Shown here in pieces: positions 16,105 through 22,890 of a stretch of 43,889 nucleotides of DNA. The stretch lies in contig JAFVGW010000028.1 in NCBI GenBank assembly GCA_017474765.1, positions 1 through 43,889 on the forward strand, in the 5' to 3' direction. A model generated the notes under the pieces. That model was given only the letters and a program-made list of their open reading frames with translations. It searched no databases and had not been told where the DNA came from. The DNA comes from Salinivirgaceae bacterium (lineage in GTDB: Bacteria; Bacteroidota; Bacteroidia; Bacteroidales; SZUA-534). Position 1 is the first letter of the stretch. Every line of letters starts with the position of its first letter. A program made the translations under genes and the position numbers.

Positions 16105-16324
16105 AGCGGTACGGCGTTCTCAAGTGAGCGTTTTCCAAATCTTTGATTTTCTGCTCATTCCATTCACCAGACTCCCAAAGACGGTCCATTTCGTCATCAA
16201 CTTTTTTCGCGTAGTAATTGGTGATAATCTGTCGAATGATTTGCACATCATCGACATTATCAATTCGGTCGATTACCCGAAGCAAGCCCATTTTGGCCTC
16301 GTGCAGCGTAAGTTCTTGTTCCAT
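16094..16324 (-). CDS. Antitoxin partner of the PIN toxin
   Basis: This 76-residue acidic protein is mostly alpha-helical by composition and has no recognisable DNA-binding motif. It begins MEQELTLHEAKMGLLRVIDRIDNVDDVQII. Its C-terminus is Lys/Arg/Tyr-rich (LRTPYRYAK) and could be the part that wraps the toxin. It is called an antitoxin from size, position first in the operon, and the 11-bp overlap with the PIN gene, not from a known family. A consensus promoter lies directly upstream. Confidence 0.75.
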   Translation of the reverse strand: MEQELTLHEAKMGLLRVIDRIDNVDDVQIIRQIITNYYAKKVDDEMDRLWESGEWNEQKIKDLENAHLRTPYRYAK

Positions 16325-16342
16325 AACACTCCGTTTTGATTA

Positions 16343-16374
16343 CAAAATTACGGAAATACATTTGTTTTTTGCAA
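16343..16374 (-). promoter_or_regulatory. Promoter of the toxin-antitoxin operon
   Basis: On the minus strand TTG (16372-16374), 21 nt, TAATTTTG (16343-16350) matches the Bacteroidetes consensus. Predicted transcription start is near 16336, about 12 nt before the antitoxin ATG. Confidence 0.75.
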
Positions 16375-16400
16375 ATAATCGCTCATCCGATTTGTCAAAT

Positions 16401-17159
16401 TCACAACCTCACCACCGCCGAAGCCTCGTGCCGCGACGTGGGCAGAACTGTCACGTTTTGAGCGATTTGTGCAAAGGCGGCCAATGCTTTTTCTATGGTG
16501 TTATTGTCGGCGGAAATATGCGACAGGAAAAGGTGCGAAAGCGTTGGCGAGCCGTGTTGCGAAGCCAGTTCAAACGACTGATTGTTAGACAAATGTCCAA
16601 CTTCAGAAGCCACGCGTTGCTTAAGATAATATGGGTACGAGCCGTGCCAAAGCATATCCTCGTCGTAATTCGACTCGAGAAAAACAGCATCGCACTGCGA
16701 AAAATGGTTGGTAACGGCCTCGGTGACAATGCCTATGTCGGTCATCACGCCGATTTTGCGGCCGCCTGTCTCAACCACAAAACTGCACGGGTCCGACGCA
16801 TCGTGGCGCTTGCCGAAGGTGTGCACCTGAATGCCGAACACATCGCAAACATCGCCAGGCTCAAAATAGCGCACTTCGGCAGGGCGGAACTGACTGCGTG
16901 TGTTGTTAAACGTCTTTCGGGTGAAGTAGAACGGCAGACTGAGCCGCTTGCCAATGCCGTATGCGCCGCAGACGTGGTCGGTGTGCTCGTGCGAAATGAA
17001 GACTGCACGCACCTTGCCAATATCGACGCCTGCAGTTTTCATCCTATCTATCAGACATTTAAAGTTAATGCCCGCATCAATCAGCACGGCATCGCTCTCA
17101 TTACCAATATAATAACAGTTACCGTTACTCCCCGACGCCAATGCGCATATCTCTATCAT
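16401..17159 (-). CDS. MBL-fold metallohydrolase, YycJ/WalJ-like
   Basis: This 252-residue protein has the metallo-beta-lactamase zinc motif SHEHTDH at residues 56-62, preceded by LIDAGINFK and followed by the later ligands Asp in GVMTDIG and His in LFLSHIS. The opening ICALASGSNGNCYYIG is characteristic of the YycJ branch, which includes exonuclease-like enzymes implicated in DNA or cell-wall-linked processes. It lacks a signal peptide, so it is cytoplasmic. It stands between the toxin-antitoxin operon and a BatA-type gene, all on the minus strand, with 60-110 bp gaps that do not suggest one tight operon. Confidence 0.85.
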   Translation of the reverse strand: MIEICALASGSNGNCYYIGNESDAVLIDAGINFKCLIDRMKTAGVDIGKVRAVFISHEHTDHVCGAYGIGKRLSLPFYFTRKTFNNTRSQFRPAEVRYFEPGDVCDVFGIQVHTFGKRHDASDPCSFVVETGGRKIGVMTDIGIVTEAVTNHFSQCDAVFLESNYDEDMLWHGSYPYYLKQRVASEVGHLSNNQSFELASQHGSPTLSHLFLSHISADNNTIEKALAAFAQIAQNVTVLPTSRHEASAVVRL

Positions 17160-17270
17160 TTTATCAATGTATTATGTAACCTCTAACCGATTCAATCCGA
17201 TTTTACCCGAATTATTTATCTACCGCCAAATTATCCGTTGTCTGAAGTCTGTTGTCCGAAGTCTAAAATT

Positions 17271-19286
17271 CTAATTTCTCCAAAGCCTCAACAGCGCCGT
17301 CTCCGCAAGCAGAACCGCCAACGCGAGCAGGGCGAACAGCCGCCAAAGCCCAAAGTCGGTCTGGGTGGCTGCCACCGAATCGGCAAATGAGTCGCCCGCC
17401 TTCAAAATATCGACATTGAACCCGCGCTGCCGCAGCATTTCGGCGGCATCGTCGGGCTCGTAGAACTGCTGCTCCGACTCCGCACGGTCGAAATTCAACG
17501 AAGCATATCCAACCATTTCATTTTCAGCATTGAGCGAGTAGTTTCCCGCCGTCAGTTCGGCAGCATCGGGATAGAGCACAACTCCGCCGCCATCTATCCG
17601 CTTGACGGGGAAAAACGACGCGCCATCGGCCTGAACAAGCGATATGTTTTTCGACGCATCTTGCACATTGACAGGCAACTGCATATCAGCGGCAAGCGTG
17701 GTATACAACCGCCCTGGCGTGGTGCTCTGAATGGCCATATTGTAGAACAGCGGCACGAAAACGGGGTGGAACATCAGGTTGGTGTGGGCGGCGGCGAGCG
17801 GAACGGCCGAAACGTAGATTTTGCCTTGCCCGCAGCCGTATTCAAACATCAGCAGGCCGCCTGGCTCGGTGTCGAAAAGGCGCGTTACGCGCTGGCGCGA
17901 AGTGGCCGCAACCTCAAAAAATCCGTCGTAAGTGGGCATTGAGTAATTTTTGGGGCGGTCGGAAAAGGCGTCGCGGAAAAGGCTGTGGCGCGTGTTCAGA
18001 TTGGCCGCCACACCGTTTTGCGCAATCCACCCCTTCATTTGCGGACCGTTGGTGGCTCGCAGCAACTGGTCGAAATCGCCTTCACGCGACGGCAGAAGCA
18101 CCAAATGTCCGCCTGACGCCACAAACTTGGCCAACTGCTCCACCGCTCCCGACGACAACTGCACGGGCGAATCAAGTACAATCAACTGATTGTCAGCAAG
18201 TTTGTCATACTTAACGCTGAACGGCGACACGCGGCGGTAAAGCACCGCACTGTCGGTTCGGTAGAGCGCGGCAAGATAATCAACATCGGTTTTATCGCTG
18301 ATACACAAAACGTTAGTATGCTGCTGAATGTTGAAACTGAAAAATAGTCGGTTGTCGAACGTGATTGGGTAATCCTGAATGGCCACGTAGCCGCTGTTCC
18401 AGCCCTGACGGCTGTGCAGGAAGGTGCACTTCACGTCGAGCGCGCTGTTGGGCTCAATCGAGAACGGCACGGTGTTCTTCATTGTGTCGTTGACAAAGAC
18501 CTGCAAATTAATGTTCGAGAGCGGCTCGCTACCGTGGTTGCGCTGGCGGACGGTCATCTCTTCAACCTTGCCGACATACAATCCAGGCGAGCTAAACCAC
18601 AGTGAATCAATTGAAATGTTGTTGCGCGAGCCATTGGCTTCGGGTGTTAGAAAAATATGCTGACGGCCGTCGGGTTGCGAATTTTTGAGCACGAACGACG
18701 GCTTGTGCAGGTCGGTGAACAGGAACGAATAGAGCACTGCATTAGTGTCGCGGCCGATAATCTGCTGACGGTGAATCACTTCGTCAATTTCGGCGACAAT
18801 GTGGGTTGACTGCACGCGGCGCACCCAATCGGTGAACTGCTCCGCTCCCACCCAACGCTGTTGCTGCGGTTCCATCTCGTTGGTTATCAGCAGATAATCC
18901 GTTCCAACGGGAAATGCGTCAACCAATTGGCAGGCCTGCGTTTTAGCGCGTTCGAGCAGCGTTCCGTGGTCGTCGCCAGCCTCCATACTGAACGAGTTGT
19001 CAATGTAAACAGCCACTCGTGTTTTTTGAATGTTATCGTCCTCGTTTTTAGGGATATAAGGCTGCGCGAATGCCAGCACAATGAGTGCCACCGCCAGCAG
19101 CCTCAACACAAGCAAAAGCCATTGGCGCAAAGTGGAACGCGTGCGCTGCTCACTCTGTATCGCCTTGATAAACTGCGTGTTGCTGAACGGCAAAATCCTG
19201 TATCGGCGGAAATTGAACAAATGCACCACCACAGGGACGGCCAGCGCCGCCAATGCCCACAAAACCGTTGAAAAGAGAAAATGCAC
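17271..19286 (-). CDS. BatA-domain/vWA inner-membrane protein
   Basis: This 671-residue protein begins with the aerotolerance-regulator N-terminal domain (MHFLFSTVLWALAALAVPVVVHLFNFRRY, with a second membrane helix at about 57-75). It continues with a von Willebrand A-like domain whose metal site reads DNSFS near residue 97. The large periplasmic-type middle is beta-rich. A C-terminal helix near 647-667 gives the third membrane pass. Relatives occur in Bacteroidota next to MoxR ATPases and Bat genes, but no such partners are present here, so it is an orphan member. A -7 box lies just upstream. Role unknown beyond envelope. Confidence 0.82.
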   Translation of the reverse strand: MHFLFSTVLWALAALAVPVVVHLFNFRRYRILPFSNTQFIKAIQSEQRTRSTLRQWLLLVLRLLAVALIVLAFAQPYIPKNEDDNIQKTRVAVYIDNSFSMEAGDDHGTLLERAKTQACQLVDAFPVGTDYLLITNEMEPQQQRWVGAEQFTDWVRRVQSTHIVAEIDEVIHRQQIIGRDTNAVLYSFLFTDLHKPSFVLKNSQPDGRQHIFLTPEANGSRNNISIDSLWFSSPGLYVGKVEEMTVRQRNHGSEPLSNINLQVFVNDTMKNTVPFSIEPNSALDVKCTFLHSRQGWNSGYVAIQDYPITFDNRLFFSFNIQQHTNVLCISDKTDVDYLAALYRTDSAVLYRRVSPFSVKYDKLADNQLIVLDSPVQLSSGAVEQLAKFVASGGHLVLLPSREGDFDQLLRATNGPQMKGWIAQNGVAANLNTRHSLFRDAFSDRPKNYSMPTYDGFFEVAATSRQRVTRLFDTEPGGLLMFEYGCGQGKIYVSAVPLAAAHTNLMFHPVFVPLFYNMAIQSTTPGRLYTTLAADMQLPVNVQDASKNISLVQADGASFFPVKRIDGGGVVLYPDAAELTAGNYSLNAENEMVGYASLNFDRAESEQQFYEPDDAAEMLRQRGFNVDILKAGDSFADSVAATQTDFGLWRLFALLALAVLLAETALLRLWRN

Positions 19287-19303
19287 GTCTTTCAGATTTT
19301 CGC

Positions 19304-19311
19304 CAAAGATA
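19304..19311 (-). promoter_or_regulatory. -7 box for the BatA-domain gene
   Basis: TATCTTTG on the minus strand matches TAnnTTTG and lies 17 bp before the ATG at 19286. The nearest TTG is 24 nt upstream, too far for a good -33 match. Confidence 0.45.
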
Positions 19312-19404
19312 GAAACCGATTGGCATTTGTTCCATCAAGTTGGCGAGAATTTGTTGTTTTTATTTAAAGGCTGACAACACCAACCGAACGCTCCTGAAAA
19401 TAGA

Positions 19405-19559
19405 TTTTATAGGAAAAGTGTATTTTTTAAGCACGATTTTTATAGGAAAAGTGTATTTTTTGAGCCACATTTTTATAGGAAAAGTGTATTTTTAAGTATT
19501 GGATTTTATAGGAAAAGTGTATTTTTGTAGAGCAAATTTTATAAGAAAAGTGTAAAACG
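19405..19559 (+). repeat. Five direct repeats with an exact 33-bp period upstream of the ATPase gene
   Basis: Units begin at 19405, 19438, 19471, 19504 and 19537. Each has a conserved core of about 22 bp containing TATAGGAAAAGTGTATTTTT, then a variable stretch of 10-11 bp. The fifth unit is degenerate (ATAAG for ATAGG, no T-run) and ends next to the ATG at 19562. A 33-bp period is close to three helical turns, which places all cores on one face of the DNA. It is also 11 codons, and one frame reads FYRKSVF in each unit, but that frame lacks a start codon. Confidence 0.95.
19499..19527 (+). promoter_or_regulatory. Promoter embedded in the fourth 33-bp repeat
   Basis: TTG (19499-19501), 18 nt, TATTTTTG (19520-19527) matches the Bacteroidetes consensus. 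The first three units end in a T-run without the correctly spaced G, so only the fourth makes a perfect -7 box. The fifth repeat would then lie in the 5' untranslated region, right before the ATG. Confidence 0.6.
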
Positions 19560-19561
19560 CT

Positions 19562-20917
19562 ATGCTTAAAAGAAAGATTGAAAAATATTTAGAAGATTAT
19601 CTGAAATCCAACTCAAACAAAATGCTGATTCTGGCTGGTGCTCGGCAGATTGGAAAGTCGTATATCATTCGCCACGTAGGCAAACGGCTATTCCCCAATT
19701 ATGTGGAAATAAATATGGCCGAAGACAGTTTTGGTCCAAGGATTTTTGCCGATGCAAAAACTCTGGATGATTTCTATCTCAGCCTAAGCACCATAGCAGG
19801 CAACAAACTGAAAGACAAGCAAAAAACGCTTATTTTCATTGATGAGATACAAACCTACGACCACTTGCTGAGTTTGGTAAAATTCCTCAAACAAGACGAC
19901 CGTTTCACATACATCGCGAGCGGTTCGCTACTGGGCGTAACACTCAAAGAAACGCCCACAATGCCTGTCGGAAGCATAACAATCAAAAATATGTATCCAC
20001 TTGATTTTGAAGAATTTCTCTGGGCAAACGGCGTGGGCGAAGACGCAATTGCCACTATGGAATCGAAAATCGGCAAACGCGAAAGTCTTTCCGAATCGCT
20101 TCACGCGAAAATGATGGATTTGTTCAAGAAATATCTGCTTGTGGGTGGCTTGCCCGATGCGGTAAATAGTTTCATCAGCAGAAAAAACATTGTCGAAGTG
20201 CGTGATATTCAGCAGGAAATACACCATCTATATCGGCTCGACGCCGCCCGTTATGAGCAGGAAAGCCAACGCAAACTGAAAATTCAGCGCATTTTCGAAA
20301 TGATTCCGTCGAATTTGGAAAACAAAAAGAAAAGAGTGATGGCAGCGAAAATTGACGGAAAAAAAGAAGCGCGGATGAGCAACTATTCCGATGAGTTTGA
20401 ATACCTTATCAGTGCGGGCATAGCCTTGCAGGTGCAAGCCGTCAGCAAACCGTCGTACCCTATTGTCGAGAACAGCGGCAAAAACCTGCTGAAACTCTAT
20501 TTGAATGACGTGGGCATTTTCACGGGCATACTGTATCAGCATCAAATTCAGGCCATTATGAACGACATTGGCAGCGTAAACCTCGGCTCGGTGTACGAAG
20601 CGGTTGTGGCTCAGGAACTTGCAGCCCACGGATTCAGGCTCTGCTACTACGATAACAAAAAAATGGGCGAAGTGGATTTCCTAATCGACGACGCGGAACA
20701 CTTTTCGGTGACTCCCATCGAAGTGAAATCGGGGAAAGACTACTACGTGCACAGCGCACTATCAAACATTCTTGAAGTTAAGGAATACAACATCAGCCAA
20801 GCCTTTGTACTGAACAACGACCGTGAAATCCGCACGAAAAACGGCATAACTTATCTGCCCGTTTATAGCGTTATGTTCTTGAAAAATAACAATTTGCGAC
20901 AATTGATTTTGGAATAG
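19562..20917 (+). CDS. AAA-family ATPase with C-terminal DUF4143 domain
   Basis: This 451-residue protein has Walker A GARQIGKS at 26-33 and Walker B LIFIDEIQ near 91-98, then sensor-like YIASGSLLG and YPLDFEEFLWANG, the order of the AAA_14/DUF4143 family. The C-terminal DUF4143 region carries a PD-(D/E)XK-like trio (GEVDFLID, then PIEVKSGKDY near residue 393). This suggests a nuclease-like fold. Family members are common and often multi-copy in gut Bacteroidales. Their function is unknown, with links to mobile or defence DNA inferred from context. Its 5' region consists of the 33-bp repeat array and a promoter within it. No clear terminator follows; a short CCCGC/GCGGG hairpin at 20955-20967 lacks a T-run. 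Confidence 0.9.
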   Translation: MLKRKIEKYLEDYLKSNSNKMLILAGARQIGKSYIIRHVGKRLFPNYVEINMAEDSFGPRIFADAKTLDDFYLSLSTIAGNKLKDKQKTLIFIDEIQTYDHLLSLVKFLKQDDRFTYIASGSLLGVTLKETPTMPVGSITIKNMYPLDFEEFLWANGVGEDAIATMESKIGKRESLSESLHAKMMDLFKKYLLVGGLPDAVNSFISRKNIVEVRDIQQEIHHLYRLDAARYEQESQRKLKIQRIFEMIPSNLENKKKRVMAAKIDGKKEARMSNYSDEFEYLISAGIALQVQAVSKPSYPIVENSGKNLLKLYLNDVGIFTGILYQHQIQAIMNDIGSVNLGSVYEAVVAQELAAHGFRLCYYDNKKMGEVDFLIDDAEHFSVTPIEVKSGKDYYVHSALSNILEVKEYNISQAFVLNNDREIRTKNGITYLPVYSVMFLKNNNLRQLILE

Positions 20918-21159
20918 GCGGATTTAGCATTACATCTCGCACTGATGACACCGCCCCGCTTCGCGGGTACACAGATTTTAATTCATATCCGCAATACCCC
21001 CCCCCAAAAAAAAACATTTTCATATCACAGTGAACATTCATATATTTGGACTATTGTTGAATATAAAAACGTCTTGCTTATGTAAATCAATTGTATGACA
21101 TATAGATAAATAAGCGTTGCTTTATTTTCTGCTTATCGAAAATCGCCAATTTCAAGCAC
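20918..21159. other. Intergenic stretch with a C9-A9 homopolymer junction
   Basis: Nine C followed by nine A occur at 20997-21014. Such tracts are prone to slipped-strand errors. It is not inside a gene and is more than 300 bp from the next start codon, so a switching role is not evident. The rest is AT-rich with no gene or promoter that I can support. Confidence 0.7.
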
Positions 21160-21270
21160 CAGATATAAAGTAATACTCACGCTTTTAGCGTGGGCTTTAC
21201 TCGTATATAGGTGCAAGGCGTTTGGCGATGCCTCGATAAGCGTAGACGAAGTTATAGTCCGCGCTTTTTT
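21160..21270 (+). repeat. Dispersed structured element, copy 2
   Basis: It contains the hairpin CACGCTTTTAGCGTG (21178-21192), GGGCTTTACTCG, the hairpin AGGCGTTTGGCGATGCCT (21216-21233) and GCGTAGACGAAGTTATAGTC followed by CGCGCTTTTTT (to 21270). It matches the minus-strand element at 15304-15405 in order and spacing. The final GCGC with a T-run could end a transcript. The lipoprotein gene starts about 95 bp further on. Confidence 0.65.
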
Positions 21271-21363
21271 ATTGTCCCCTTCCAAATCCAGGACTATTCA
21301 TAAACTTTAAACGATATTAAATTAACAAGAAGTTGCGCACGACACGGATAAGTGTATAGAAAT

Positions 21364-22290
21364 ATGAAAAGAGTATTATTCATAGCATTGGTTGGATTAC
21401 TTGCGAGTTGCAGCAACATTCCCGACAAACCAATATGGGTAGATTTGGAATCAGACGAGATTGCCAAAGCCACGATGGAAAATCCTGAGTTCAAGGAATT
21501 TTACACTAATTTCAGCCTTGCCCTAACATTGTATTCGTCAAACATTGACAAGAAGCAGTATAAAAATGTAACGTGGCGTAAACTTTTCAATTACATTGAA
21601 TACCGCGACAAACTTAGCAATGATACCACAATATACCGTAAACTATACGACGAATGGACAGAAAAGTACCGTGTTGAAATGGCTAAAGTTGACTCAATAT
21701 CAGACTATTGGAAAAAGTACAAAGAGCAAAAATCAATAGAAAGATACATTAATATTGAATTTTTCAGTATCGCAAAATCATACTATTGGGATGATTTTGT
21801 AGAAGATGTTTATTTCAAATTCAAATTCACGCCCAAAGTCAAAGGCATTGAGCAAGTCAGGTTTAAATACTCGTATTGCTATAAAATAGAGCAAAATAGA
21901 AGCAATTTAGAAGAGCACGTATGCATTTTCAGCCAACCTCTACCCTCTGCGACAACAGGCGCATTTAAAATGGATTATGATGAGAAGGAAAGATTTAAAG
22001 ATGCGACAACTGCATCATTTACAAATGCCTACGATATGTTTATTGAAATTGTTGATATGCGAATAAATGGCAAGAACTATAGTATGGACGACCTAAAAAT
22101 TCCTGATGCAGTTTACACATTTTGGAAAAAAGACGATATCCACACTCGGGCCGATGTAGCAAAACTTTCCAACCCAAAAATGATTTCTCTGAAGGAATAT
22201 TACGAAGATTACTACAACAAAAAATTGAGCGGCAAAGACAAATTAGTGTTCAGTTTTATGAACGAAATGTCGAAACAGGTGAACGAATAA
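21364..22290 (+). CDS. Lipoprotein of unknown function, first gene of the GIY-YIG operon
   Basis: I chose the ATG at 21364 (MKRVLFIALVGLLASC), which gives a short clean lipoprotein signal with Cys at residue 16; an upstream in-frame GTG adds nothing useful. The mature part, about 290 residues, is rich in Lys, Glu and Tyr, mostly helical in the first half and with beta-like segments in the middle (VYFKFKFTPKVKGIEQVRFKYSY). I recognise no family. The stop codon is only 3 bp before the ATG of the GIY-YIG gene, so the two are cotranscribed. The gene is more AT-rich than the flanking housekeeping genes, consistent with transfer. Confidence 0.7.
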   Translation: MKRVLFIALVGLLASCSNIPDKPIWVDLESDEIAKATMENPEFKEFYTNFSLALTLYSSNIDKKQYKNVTWRKLFNYIEYRDKLSNDTTIYRKLYDEWTEKYRVEMAKVDSISDYWKKYKEQKSIERYINIEFFSIAKSYYWDDFVEDVYFKFKFTPKVKGIEQVRFKYSYCYKIEQNRSNLEEHVCIFSQPLPSATTGAFKMDYDEKERFKDATTASFTNAYDMFIEIVDMRINGKNYSMDDLKIPDAVYTFWKKDDIHTRADVAKLSNPKMISLKEYYEDYYNKKLSGKDKLVFSFMNEMSKQVNE

Positions 22291-22293
22291 ACT

Positions 22294-22764
22294 ATGGAAC
22301 CAATCAACGTGACGATGAAGTGGTCATACCCACGGCCATTGGAAGATTACAAAGATAATCCGCTGATTAACAGTTGTGGATTGTATTACATAACACGTGT
22401 CATACACTACAAGAATGGTGACAATAAATCGCCTGTTTATATCGGGAAAACGGCAAGAACTTTCAGCGAACGGTTTTATGAGCATTTCTACGACTATGAA
22501 CATTACTCAAAAGGCACTCCATTTCTGCATAAACACGGTGATTTTGAAGTGCGTTTTGGCATAATTCAAAAATTACAATTCGGTTCAAACGGAATGCCCG
22601 CAAACATCGACTTTGAGAAACTCTTGTTGGCAACAGAAAGCAGTGTCATTTATGAGATGAAAAAACTTGGAATTTCCACGCACAATCTCGTAAATGTAAA
22701 ACAGACAAATGGCTACACCACTGATTATGACATAATTGTCCATAAACAGGTTTCCGTGATATGA
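22294..22764 (+). CDS. GIY-YIG family nuclease
   Basis: This 156-residue protein shows every hallmark of the GIY-YIG nuclease core: GLYYI at 29-33, VYIGKT at 48-53, catalytic Arg60 and His64 in SERFYEHFYDYEHY, metal-ligand Glu115 in ATESSVIYEM, and Asn131/Asn134 in HNLVNVKQ. No extra DNA-binding domain is present, and it lacks a signal peptide, so it should act in the cytoplasm on nucleic acid. It follows the lipoprotein gene by 3 bp, an odd pairing of a surface or periplasmic lipoprotein with a nuclease. A perfect palindromic terminator lies downstream. Families of this size include homing-like, repair-like and defence nucleases; the sequence does not say which. Confidence 0.82.
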   Translation: MEPINVTMKWSYPRPLEDYKDNPLINSCGLYYITRVIHYKNGDNKSPVYIGKTARTFSERFYEHFYDYEHYSKGTPFLHKHGDFEVRFGIIQKLQFGSNGMPANIDFEKLLLATESSVIYEMKKLGISTHNLVNVKQTNGYTTDYDIIVHKQVSVI

Positions 22765-22800
22765 TTCCGAAAACAGTTGACAACAGAACGCACTATTAAT

Positions 22801-22834
22801 AATTAAGGCTGTCCAAATTTGGACAGCCTTAATT
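22801..22834. terminator. Bidirectional terminator, perfect 34-bp palindrome
   Basis: Two 17-bp arms (AATTAAGGCTGTCCAAA and its exact complement) meet without spacer. The palindrome lies between the convergent GIY-YIG gene and gltX and can serve both, although the flanking T-runs are short. Confidence 0.75.
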
Positions 22835-22890
22835 GTAAAAATCAAAATCTGTGAAAATCAGCGTTTTCCGTGTAATCTGTGCGAAAACAA

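Noticed and set aside
19402..19530. Frame reading FYRKSVF four times through the 33-bp repeats
   Set aside because: It has no ATG, GTG or TTG start before the repeats and ends in a stop; the periodicity is explained by the DNA repeat. A translated peptide would need a start that I cannot see.
19405..19559. CRISPR array
   Set aside because: The variable parts are only 10-11 bp, the repeats are AT-rich without dyad symmetry, and no cas genes are present.
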